The position numbers and the translations under genes are program-made. A model generated the notes under the pieces. The model had not been told where the DNA came from, did no database searches, and saw nothing but the letters and a program-made list of their open reading frames with translations. DNA of 11,828 nt from Ardenticatenales bacterium (GTDB taxonomy: Bacteria; Chloroflexota; Anaerolineae; Promineifilales; UBA4811). Of the stretch, positions 1-5,595 are shown piece after piece; position 1 is the first letter of the stretch, and each line of letters starts with the position of its first letter. Location of the stretch: positions 1 to 11,828 of the forward strand of contig DAOUVM010000033.1 of NCBI GenBank assembly GCA_030667645.1, given 5' to 3'.

Positions 1-158
1 GAGAGAAAAGGGTTCTCCTCAAAGACCTCCAACAGCAGGCCCGGAAGGCTCCTTTCCTGAAAGGTTTCCTGCAACATGCGGGCCAGCGTCGTCTTTCCAA
101 CGCCGATCGGTCCCTCAATAGCAATGTACCAGGCGCGGCCGTCGCTTGGCTCAGACAC
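1..158 (-). CDS. Deoxynucleoside kinase (dAK/dGK type), 5' part only
   Basis: The enzyme phosphorylates deoxynucleosides (probably deoxyadenosine/deoxyguanosine, substrate not decidable here) with ATP in cytoplasmic nucleotide salvage. About 52 codons lie inside the window and the rest is beyond the left edge. Read from a GTG at 158, residues 11-24 are YIAIEGPIGVGKTT, a P-loop (GPIGVGKT) in the context usual for this family. Residues 44-52 (EVFEENPFL) match the family's conserved segment after the first helix. The GTG at 158 leaves ten residues before the first strand, close to normal family length, but has no clear Shine-Dalgarno. In-frame alternatives are GTG at 200 (AGGA just upstream) and ATG at 239, which would add 14 or 27 residues. 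A candidate promoter lies at 298-325. The P-loop alone could fit other small kinases; the ENPFL segment favours this family. Confidence 0.85.
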   Translation of the reverse strand, partial: MSEPSDGRAWYIAIEGPIGVGKTTLARMLQETFQERSLPGLLLEVFEENPFL

Positions 159-297
159 GGTAGGCTCTGGACGATACGATTGATTGCTGGAGGGGTGCAC
201 GAATCCTGCAGGACCAGAAAAACTCTTGCTGTCTATCATAACGGAAACGCCCCTGGCGGCGGAGCGCGCTTGGCCTCTCTTCCGGGTTCACTGGCCC

Positions 298-325
298 ATT
301 GTAGCATGTTTGGACTCTGGTGCAA
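298..325 (-). promoter_or_regulatory. Promoter, probably for the deoxynucleoside kinase
   Basis: Read on the minus strand there is TTGCAC (325-320), a 16-bp spacer, then TACAAT (303-298) preceded by TGC, giving an extended -10. Transcription would start near 291, ahead of all three possible kinase starts (239, 200, 158). The motifs are seen directly; the promoter role is inferred. Confidence 0.5.
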
Positions 326-488
326 TGCACGCGGCAGTGGAATGCGGTTCGGGTCCGCATATCGAATCCTGAATGCAGGTCGGTAGCGAACTACAGCGTG
401 GGCAGTCTGTGGCCTCATCCCCCCTCGTCCCGCGACGTTGGCGCCCATTCCCGGTGGATCTGCATACCAACCTGGTCCGCCGCACGAT

Positions 489-508
489 GATCCGTACGGG
501 AACGGATC
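489..508. repeat. Inverted repeat, 7-bp arms
   Basis: GATCCGT at 489-495 and ACGGATC at 502-508 are perfect reverse complements around a six-base centre. No T run follows on either strand, so a terminator is unlikely. It lies about 125 bp upstream of the sigma operon -10 and could be an operator. Role unknown. Confidence 0.35.
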
Positions 509-631
509 CAAGGATCTGACAACCAAGGATGGTGATGAACGCCCAGCGGCACATCAGCATCCGGGGTTTCTGTGATCAGGCGTCCCGCCGGCAAGCGGAG
601 GCATCCCTGCAAACCCGCAGATGCCAGCGCG

Positions 632-640
632 TGATACAAT
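632..640 (+). promoter_or_regulatory. Extended -10 element, candidate sigma-operon promoter
   Basis: TGATACAAT at 632-640 is a TGN-extended -10 (TACAAT). No good -35 lies 16-18 bp upstream. It would give a 5' leader of roughly 130 nt before the GTG at 781. An ECF-type autoregulated promoter could exist as well; I found no clear one. Confidence 0.35.
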
Positions 641-780
641 GTGCCCATACAGGCAGCAGAAAGAGGACCATTTTTTGGCGACGCCCAAGATCCTGTCTCC
701 TGCAACCACGGCGCCCGGACTGCGTAATGGTGGATGACGCGACACAGGACGTCGGTCTAGCTAGAGTTGGAGAGCAACCC

Positions 781-1356
781 GTGAGTGAGGAACAGACCTG
801 GGTGGAGCAAGCCCGGGCCGGCGATCAAGAGGCGTTTTCCAAATTGGTGGAGGCATATCAGACACCGGTGTACAACCTGACCTATCGAATGCTCGGCAAT
901 GTCGACGAGGCGGAAGAGGCCGCACAGGAGACTTTTCTCCGAGTCTACACCCGGCTGGACCGCTACAACCCGGCCTATAAGTTCAGTACTTGGGTGCTGT
1001 CCATTGCCTCGCACCATTGCATCGACCGGCTGCGCAAGCGTCGCATTACCTGGCTCTCGCTAGACGAGCCGCTGCCGGCTCAGTTCGCGCCCCAACTGTC
1101 CAGCACCGGACCGGGTCCGGAAACCTCGGCAATCAAGGGCGAGACGCACGCCCGCGTACAGGTCTTGCTGGATACCCTGCACCCGGACTATCGGGTAGCG
1201 GTGGTTCTTCGATATTGGTATGACATGTCTTATGAAGAAATCGCAGAGACAGTAGGCGCCACAGTCAGTGCAATCAAATCACGTCTGTTTCGGGCTCGGA
1301 AAATGCTGGCAGCGTCCGCGCAAACGGCCGGCGTCAGCATGGCTGAGACTGTGTAG
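781..1356 (+). CDS. RNA polymerase ECF-family sigma factor (sigma-70 family)
   Basis: This is a 191-residue extracytoplasmic-function sigma factor, which redirects RNA polymerase to a small regulon in response to an envelope or stress signal. Region 2 spans about residues 20-92 and includes the AEEAAQETFLRVY and FSTWVLSIASHHCIDRLRKRR segments that bind core enzyme and the -10. Region 4 spans about 125-177, with a helix-turn-helix at YEEIAETVGATVSAIKSRLF. Only regions 2 and 4 are present and the length is normal for the family. I chose GTG 781 because GGAGAG at 769-774 sits six bases upstream. An ATG at 727 and the frame back to 529 lack good ribosome-binding sites and add unlike sequence. The next gene is a zinc-binding anti-sigma factor 8 bp downstream, the usual partner arrangement. 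Confidence 0.93.
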   Translation: MSEEQTWVEQARAGDQEAFSKLVEAYQTPVYNLTYRMLGNVDEAEEAAQETFLRVYTRLDRYNPAYKFSTWVLSIASHHCIDRLRKRRITWLSLDEPLPAQFAPQLSSTGPGPETSAIKGETHARVQVLLDTLHPDYRVAVVLRYWYDMSYEEIAETVGATVSAIKSRLFRARKMLAASAQTAGVSMAETV

Positions 1357-1364
1357 GGGGTCAT

Positions 1365-1919
1365 ATGACTCACAAGGAAGCATTTTCACTGATGATGGAT
1401 GCGTTGGATGGCATCTTGACGTCGAGCGGACAGGAATGGTTGGAGCATCACCTGTCGGTCTGTACCGAATGCCGGATCGAGTGGGATGCGCTACAAGAGG
1501 TTGATCGGCTGTTCGCCAGTGCCCCTCCCGTTCCAGCTCCGGCCGGCTTTGCTCGACGCGTGCAGACGAGGATTGAGAGTCCATCCTGGGAACGTTCGCT
1601 GGGCGCGCTCTTTGCCCTCAGCCTGGGGAGCCTGGCAGCCTTGCTGCTGGTGGCGGCGCCGGCCTCTGTGACGTTGCTGGGCCTTTGGACGGCGTTCAGC
1701 CAGCCGGCTCAGTTCACCGATCTGCTTGTGTGGCTCGGCCAATTGGGTCGAGTGAGCGGATCACTGCTTGATGTGCTGTGGACGGCCCTGCGCCTCTTTT
1801 CCTTTGAGGCTGCTGGGAGTCCGATAGTGTTGGGGTGGGCGATTGTGGCCGGCGCGGCTGTTGTCTTGTGGTCGCACGTCATCCGCCGACCTGCGCTTGT
1901 TCGCGTGAAGAATGGTTGA
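1365..1919 (+). CDS. Zinc-binding anti-sigma factor with transmembrane segments
   Basis: The 184-residue protein probably binds and holds inactive the ECF sigma factor encoded just upstream, releasing it on an envelope signal. The cytoplasmic N-terminal domain (residues 1-55) carries the ZAS zinc motif H29-x3-C33-x2-C36 (HLSVCTEC), the mark of this anti-sigma class. A Pro/Ala linker (53-61) is followed by hydrophobic stretches at about 80-108, 118-146 (weaker) and 152-171, consistent with two or three membrane spans, and a short basic tail. Its start ATG at 1365 is eight bases past the sigma stop codon, and the GGGGG ribosome-binding site overlaps that stop, so the two are translated together. 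The known family role is clear; the signal sensed is unknown. Confidence 0.88.
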   Translation: MTHKEAFSLMMDALDGILTSSGQEWLEHHLSVCTECRIEWDALQEVDRLFASAPPVPAPAGFARRVQTRIESPSWERSLGALFALSLGSLAALLLVAAPASVTLLGLWTAFSQPAQFTDLLVWLGQLGRVSGSLLDVLWTALRLFSFEAAGSPIVLGWAIVAGAAVVLWSHVIRRPALVRVKNG

Positions 1920-1974
1920 CCCAGCGGTGAGAAAACGCTTGGTCTGATGCTACGAACTTTCAGGGAGATATGAA

Positions 1975-3207
1975 ATGAGAAAGACAAGATTCCTGTGGCT
2001 CTTTGGTGTGTTGCTGCTGATCGCGCTGCCGACCGGAGCGGCGTTCGCCGCCCCAGATCCTGATGACATATCAGGTTTTCCCTTTGACCGCATTCTGCCC
2101 GGTGAGGATTTCATCCTGAAAGACGGAGAGACGGAGCGTGGCGATGTTGTTGTCCTGGGCGGTTCGGCCGAGATTGAGGACGGTGCGGTGCTGGAGGGTG
2201 ATCTGGCAGTCTTTGCCGGCGACGTGGAGATCGGAGGCACAGTACAGGGCAATGTGGCGGTGATAGGCGGCGACGTTGATGCGCTGGGCACGGCTCACAT
2301 CGAGGGCGACTGTGTGGTGATGGGAGGGGAGTTTGACATAGGAGAAGGAGCCAGGATAGATGGCGAGGTGGTCACAAACCCTGAAGGGAGTTGGTTTCCC
2401 TTTGTTGGACGGGGCGACTGGAACTGGGAGGGCCGCCGCATTCCCCCTCTTCCTTCCCTCCCGTCTCCCGGTACAACACCTCTGTCCCCGTCCCGGATCG
2501 TGTATCGGCACGAGACCAGTTTTGCGGGTCGGGTAGGCGGAGCCCTTCTGTCCGCCATCGCCATTGGAGTGGTGGCCTTGCTCGCGGCTCTGTTCTGGCC
2601 CCGCCAGACGGACAGGGTGCGCAGTGTGGTCTTGCGCCAGCCGGCCGCGAGCGGGCTGGTGGGATTCCTCACTCTCCTGGCCGTCGGGTTGCTGACCCCA
2701 TTCCTGGTGCTGCTCTCGCTCGTACTGATTCTGGTGTGCATCGGACTGTTGGGGTTTCCCCTCATTGCCCTACTCTGGCTGATCGTCGGAGCGGCCTGTC
2801 TCTTTGGCTGGGCAGCAATTGGACAGCTTGTGGGGCGATGGATTGGTGGGCGGCTGGGAATCCAGGGAATGACCCCGGCGGCCGAAGCAGGGCTGGGAGC
2901 GTTTGGACTCTCACTCGTGCTGGGGCTCATACAGGCGATTCCATTCGTCGGCATCTCGGGCAGCCTGCTAAGTTTTGGGATCCTCTGTGTGGGACTGGGC
3001 GCGGTGGTGCTGACCCGTTTTGGGCGTCGCGATTACTCGACCGGGCAACCAGTTCTGCCCCGCGGCTCGGCCATGCCCGAGCCGCCTGATGCGCCTGCTG
3101 CCCCGGCAACTCCGATCCAGCCCGAACCATCGGTTGCACCAACTCCGGACGGTGAGCGGTTTGAAACGGATACTCTGGAATCGGAGGGCCCTTTCCCTGA
3201 ACAGTAG
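1975..3207 (+). CDS. Exported polymer-forming (bactofilin-like) repeat protein with C-terminal membrane domain
   Basis: The 410-residue protein begins with a signal peptide (residues 1-25, basic start, hydrophobic core, AFA then AP). Residues 56-133 hold four imperfect repeats of about 17-19 residues starting GD/GN at 56, 75, 92 and 111, with hydrophobic alternation (GDVVVLGG, GDLAVFAG, GNVAVIGG, GDCVVMGG). This is the right-handed beta-helix pattern of bactofilin or polymer-forming proteins. A Pro-rich linker (about 134-180) leads to membrane segments at about 187-208, 226-248, 249-288, 305-325 and 329-347, then a Pro/Ala/Glu-rich tail (356-410). Bactofilins are usually cytoplasmic; the signal peptide here implies the repeats lie outside the membrane. 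Ribosome-binding site AGGGAG lies 7 bp before the ATG. It is third in the sigma/anti-sigma operon, 55 bp after the anti-sigma gene, so it is a likely target or effector of that stress response. Exact function unknown. Confidence 0.75.
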   Translation: MRKTRFLWLFGVLLLIALPTGAAFAAPDPDDISGFPFDRILPGEDFILKDGETERGDVVVLGGSAEIEDGAVLEGDLAVFAGDVEIGGTVQGNVAVIGGDVDALGTAHIEGDCVVMGGEFDIGEGARIDGEVVTNPEGSWFPFVGRGDWNWEGRRIPPLPSLPSPGTTPLSPSRIVYRHETSFAGRVGGALLSAIAIGVVALLAALFWPRQTDRVRSVVLRQPAASGLVGFLTLLAVGLLTPFLVLLSLVLILVCIGLLGFPLIALLWLIVGAACLFGWAAIGQLVGRWIGGRLGIQGMTPAAEAGLGAFGLSLVLGLIQAIPFVGISGSLLSFGILCVGLGAVVLTRFGRRDYSTGQPVLPRGSAMPEPPDAPAAPATPIQPEPSVAPTPDGERFETDTLESEGPFPEQ

Positions 3208-3295
3208 TTGATCGACTGCCCCGCAAGCCAGAGCCTGGCAGCGATGTCGCTCAGAGGGTATAGAAAACGAGTCGCTTGCCGGGCGGGGGAGAATC

Positions 3296-3332
3296 AGAGG
3301 GGATCGGGGCGCATAGTGCCCCGATCCCCTCT
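3296..3332. repeat. Perfect 15-bp inverted repeat (GC-rich hairpin)
   Basis: AGAGGGGATCGGGGC (3296-3310) and GCCCCGATCCCCTCT (3318-3332) are exact reverse complements with a loop GCATAGT. It lies 88 bp past the stop of the polymer-forming gene. No T run follows on either strand, so it is not a canonical intrinsic terminator. It could stabilise an mRNA 3' end or be one arm of the larger RNA structure at 3262-3469. Confidence 0.8.
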
Positions 3333-3445
3333 ATCAGTTGCCTTCCCACGGCGCGGAATTGCGGAGGGAACGGCAGCTTGATTGTTTTTCGACATCCTCT
3401 CTCCAAAACGACTGCCGGTGTTCCACCGGCGAGGGGTTGGGATGA

Positions 3446-3469
3446 AGCCTCGGCAGGGCTCGTTTTTTT
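3446..3469 (+). terminator. Intrinsic terminator-like hairpin with T7
   Basis: AGCC (3446-3449) can pair with GGCT (3457-3460) over a seven-base loop, followed two bases later by TTTTTTT (3463-3469). The local stem is only 4 bp. The long-range stem of the RNA at 3262-3469 offers a stronger pairing that ends at the same T run. Either way transcription from upstream probably stops here, just before the surE promoter. Confidence 0.5.
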
Positions 3470-3472
3470 CTG

Positions 3473-3501
3473 TTGTGCAATCGGACTTTCTCTGCTAGAC
3501 T
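3473..3501 (+). promoter_or_regulatory. surE promoter, extended -10, probably leaderless mRNA
   Basis: TTGTGC (3473-3478), a 17-bp spacer and TAGACT (3496-3501) preceded by TGC form an extended -10 promoter. A start site about seven bases past the -10 falls on the G of the surE GTG at 3508. There is no Shine-Dalgarno between the -10 and the start codon. Confidence 0.55.
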
Positions 3502-3507
3502 TGGCTG

Positions 3508-4332
3508 GTGACCGCGCGACCACTGATTCTCTTGACCAACGACGACGGGTTTGACTCGCCGGGCCTGATCGCGGCCGCCGCCGCCCTAATGCGCCTGGGG
3601 GAACTGCTCATCGCCGCCCCACTCGTTCAGCAGACCGGTATGGGCCGAGCCTGGCCTGCCCATTCCAGCGGGGCCATTCACCGTCGAGAGATTGCGGTTG
3701 ATGGCGCTTCACTTCCAGTCTATGCTGTGGATGGCTCGCCAGCTCAGGTTGTGGCGCACGCCTTGTTGGAGCTGGCTCCTCGCCTCCCGGACCTGACGGT
3801 ATCGGGGATCAACTATGGCCAGAATCTGGCTACGGCCGTGATGTCGTCCGGGACGGTGGGCGCGGCCATGGAGGCGGCCATCGCCGGCCTTCCCAGCATG
3901 GCGATTAGCCTGGAGGTTGAAAAGAGATTCTTTCACGAACCCTCGGATCAGGTTGATTTCAGCGCAGCGGCGCACTTTGCCGGTCTGTTTGCAGAGCGGC
4001 TCTTGCTCTTGCCGGGGCTGCCTCGTGATGTGGATTTGCTCAAGATCGAAGTCCCGCGCGATGCGACGCCCGAAACGCAGTGGGAGATAACCAGGCAGTC
4101 GCGCCGGCCCTACTTTGTCTCCGTGTGCGTGGAACGGTCCGCATTGGATGAACCCGGCCGGGTGGATTACACGATGGATGCTTCGACTAGCGAGCCCGGC
4201 ACAGACACCCACACGCTCGCCTTTGGCAAGCGGGTCTCGGTAACGCCGCTCAGCGTGGATCTCACATCGCGTACTGACCTGGATGCGCTGGGGCGGATGT
4301 TTTCCAATGACAGCCATCCCTCCGCAGCCTGA
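3508..4332 (+). CDS. surE: 5'/3'-nucleotidase SurE
   Basis: SurE is a divalent-metal-dependent phosphatase that removes phosphate from nucleoside 5'- and 3'-monophosphates in the cytoplasm, linked to stationary-phase survival and nucleotide turnover. The 274-residue protein has the family hallmarks: LLTNDDG at 8-14 with metal ligands D12 and D13, SGINYGQN at 99-106 with N102, and SGTVGAAMEAAIAGLPSMAISL at about 114-135. Length is normal to slightly long (about 250 usual). The metal-ligand Ser in the E. coli-type DRNRSGAS loop aligns with T43 in QQTGMGR, a conservative change that I believe occurs in a SurE subgroup. I chose GTG 3508 because it starts directly at the conserved N-terminal strand and the promoter -10 ends six bases before it. 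The next gene overlaps its last codons, so the two are likely co-translated. Confidence 0.93.
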   Translation: MTARPLILLTNDDGFDSPGLIAAAAALMRLGELLIAAPLVQQTGMGRAWPAHSSGAIHRREIAVDGASLPVYAVDGSPAQVVAHALLELAPRLPDLTVSGINYGQNLATAVMSSGTVGAAMEAAIAGLPSMAISLEVEKRFFHEPSDQVDFSAAAHFAGLFAERLLLLPGLPRDVDLLKIEVPRDATPETQWEITRQSRRPYFVSVCVERSALDEPGRVDYTMDASTSEPGTDTHTLAFGKRVSVTPLSVDLTSRTDLDALGRMFSNDSHPSAA

Positions 4333-4909
4333 TTGTTCCATTGAGGGTGCGCGAGTCATCATCCGTCCGCTCCGGGTTCGCGATCTGCCTGAAATCGCGG
4401 CGTGGGAGCCGCACTCTGACCCACTCTTGGCGCCGTACAACTTTTGTATCGACTCGACGGCCGGGTGGCGCCGCTGGCTGCAGAGGCGCCGCCAGGATCG
4501 TTGGCCATATGCGATCAAAAGCCGCGCGGGGGTGCTGCTCGGGCATCTCAGCTTGCGACACATCGATTGTCCGCACTCGGCCAGATTGGCAGTGATGCTG
4601 GCGGCCCGGCACGTGAATCAGGGCTATGGCCAGGACGCCATGTGCTCATTTCTGGACTATTACTTCCGCGGACTCGGTTTTGAGGAGATGCGTCTGGATG
4701 TGTGCGGCGCGAATCGGCGGGCTCGGCACCTGTACCAGAAACTGGGCTTTATGCAGTTGAACAGCTTCTGGGTAGAGGCGTCCCAGTTTCAGGCCTCGGA
4801 CCTGCCGGAGCAATACCTTTGTCACTGGCGTCGTGGGAAGTTGCGGCATTTTGAGATGCGGCTGAAAAGCGCGAGATGGTGGTCGGTTTGCGCTTCATCT
4901 GGGTCATGA
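4307..4909 (+). CDS. GNAT-family N-acetyltransferase
   Basis: A 200-residue acetyl-CoA-dependent acetyltransferase of the GCN5-related (RimJ/RimL-like) type; the substrate is not known. Residues 12-35 (IEGARVIIRPLRVRDLPEIAAW) form the usual first strand and helix. The acetyl-CoA loop is RHVNQGYGQDA at 101-111 (Q/R-x-x-G-x-G/A pattern), and ANRRARHLYQKLGF at 135-148 is motif B. The C-terminal tail (about 180-200, Arg/Trp/Ser) looks less conserved and is antisense to the end of the minus-strand gene. ATG 4307 overlaps surE by 26 bp and has GGGGCGGA at 4290-4297; an ATG at 4283 would add eight residues but has a weaker site. Coupling to surE suggests co-expression, not shared function. Confidence 0.85.
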   Translation: MTAIPPQPDCSIEGARVIIRPLRVRDLPEIAAWEPHSDPLLAPYNFCIDSTAGWRRWLQRRRQDRWPYAIKSRAGVLLGHLSLRHIDCPHSARLAVMLAARHVNQGYGQDAMCSFLDYYFRGLGFEEMRLDVCGANRRARHLYQKLGFMQLNSFWVEASQFQASDLPEQYLCHWRRGKLRHFEMRLKSARWWSVCASSGS

Positions 4910-5543
4910 GCGCCCAGATCTGAGCCTGACTGTCTGCATCGTCAAATGAGAGGACTGTCTCGGCGATATCTTGGTTCCCTGCCTTGTTCTCGACCCTGTA
5001 GATGACCCTGAGCGCCAGTCGCGGCCTCCGGCCATGAATGATGGCGCCGAGAACGAGCTCTCTAATCGCTTCCGGCTTGATAAACTGATACCACCAACCC
5101 CAGTTGCTCGGTCGTGATTTCCCAAGCAGCATGAGCCGGCTTGGTTGCTGGTGGGCCATGAGGATGTGCTCCCCGCTGCCGGGAGTGGTCAAGATGGCCG
5201 CGTGTTCCGTCAGGTGGCACATCTGATCCCCAGTAGAAAAGATCCCGCTCGCCCGAACAGAAAGCTCGGCGCCAGGATCAAGAGTGGGGGAGGGCAGCGG
5301 TGGTCGCGTGCCCGGCTCGGGCCGGAAGAGGAGATAGCGCGTCCGCTTGGAAGCAAGGATGAGTGAAACACTGGCGACGGCCACAATCGCCAGCAGGATT
5401 CCCCAGACCGATCCTGCCCTATACCACAGAGCAAGCGCGCCGGCAAAGCAGGCTGCCACGCCCAGGATGTCCATCCGCACCCCCCAGAAAAAGTGGCGGC
5501 TGAAGCGATAGCCAACGCTCAAGATTATGCCGAGGATGTTCAT
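4749..5543 (-). CDS. Membrane-anchored protein of unknown function
   Basis: I do not recognise this 264-residue protein. Two hydrophobic segments lie near the N terminus (about 25-41 and 46-65), followed by a basic stop (SKRTRY), a Pro-rich linker (76-92) and a soluble domain of mixed strands and helices (about 93-225, ending QIWALMTQMKRKP). That layout resembles small membrane proteins with a PH-like domain, but this is a guess. The last 40 residues (Ser/Ala/Pro/Thr-rich) lie antisense to the acetyltransferase gene and are probably unstructured. An alternative ATG at 5474 has a far better ribosome-binding site (GGGGGG five bases upstream) and would remove 23 residues, keeping both membrane segments. 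It follows the inositol-phosphatase gene by 52 bp and is likely its operon partner. Confidence 0.6.
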   Translation of the reverse strand: MNILGIILSVGYRFSRHFFWGVRMDILGVAACFAGALALWYRAGSVWGILLAIVAVASVSLILASKRTRYLLFRPEPGTRPPLPSPTLDPGAELSVRASGIFSTGDQMCHLTEHAAILTTPGSGEHILMAHQQPSRLMLLGKSRPSNWGWWYQFIKPEAIRELVLGAIIHGRRPRLALRVIYRVENKAGNQDIAETVLSFDDADSQAQIWALMTQMKRKPTTISRFSAASQNAATSHDASDKGIAPAGPRPETGTPLPRSCSTA

Positions 5544-5595
5544 GCGCGGCTCGAGGCCTCACGATGCCACCCGGATGACCGGTCGGTGTTTCGCC

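Larger units (their letters stand above)
159..780. other. Divergent intergenic region, no convincing gene
   Basis: The stretch separates the deoxynucleoside kinase from the sigma factor gene. Short open frames cross it on both strands, but none shows a recognisable domain or a good ribosome-binding site. It holds the minus-strand promoter at 298-325, an inverted repeat at 489-508 (GATCCGT, six-base loop, ACGGATC) and an extended -10 for the sigma operon at 632-640. The sigma frame stays open up to an ATG at 529, but residues from there to the ECF fold are rich in Arg, Cys and Gln, have low-complexity character and do not look like a conserved domain. Confidence 0.5.
3262..3469 (+). ncRNA. Candidate structured small RNA or non-coding element, family unknown
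   Basis: Folding by hand gives one compact structure. Closing stem: 3268-3271 (CGAG) with 3459-3462 (CTCG), then 3275-3283 (CTTGCCGGG) with 3449-3457 (CCTCGGCAGG less mismatch bases), about 14 pairs including G-U. AAAA at 3264-3267 could also pair with part of the T7 run at 3463-3469. Inside lie four hairpins: 3296-3332 (15 perfect pairs, seven-base loop); 3336-3347 with 3366-3378 (12 pairs, one bulge); 3382-3388 with 3405-3411 (7 pairs); and 3414-3430 (GCCGGTG, TTC, CACCGGC). A weak -10 (TATAGA, 3259-3264) would start RNA near 3271 and T7 would end it, about 200 nt in all. I recognise no known RNA family. The end-to-end inverted repeat could equally mark a non-coding mobile element, or a processed 3' UTR of the upstream operon. 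Confidence 0.4.

Noticed and set aside
529..780. N-terminal extension of the sigma factor from an ATG at 529 or 727
   Set aside because: The extra residues are Arg/Cys/Gln-rich and unlike any sigma domain, an extended -10 lies inside the stretch at 632-640, and GTG 781 has a well-placed GGAGAG.
1970..1978. Two-codon upstream frame ATGAAATGA overlapping the start at 1975
   Set aside because: Too short and too common a pattern to call a regulatory uORF.
2295..3089. Long open frames on both strands inside the polymer-forming gene
   Set aside because: Shadows produced by G+C-rich codon use; no ribosome-binding sites and low-complexity products.
3276..3554. 92-codon plus-strand frame overlapping the surE start
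   Set aside because: It runs through the hairpins and the surE promoter, has no ribosome-binding site and no recognisable domain.
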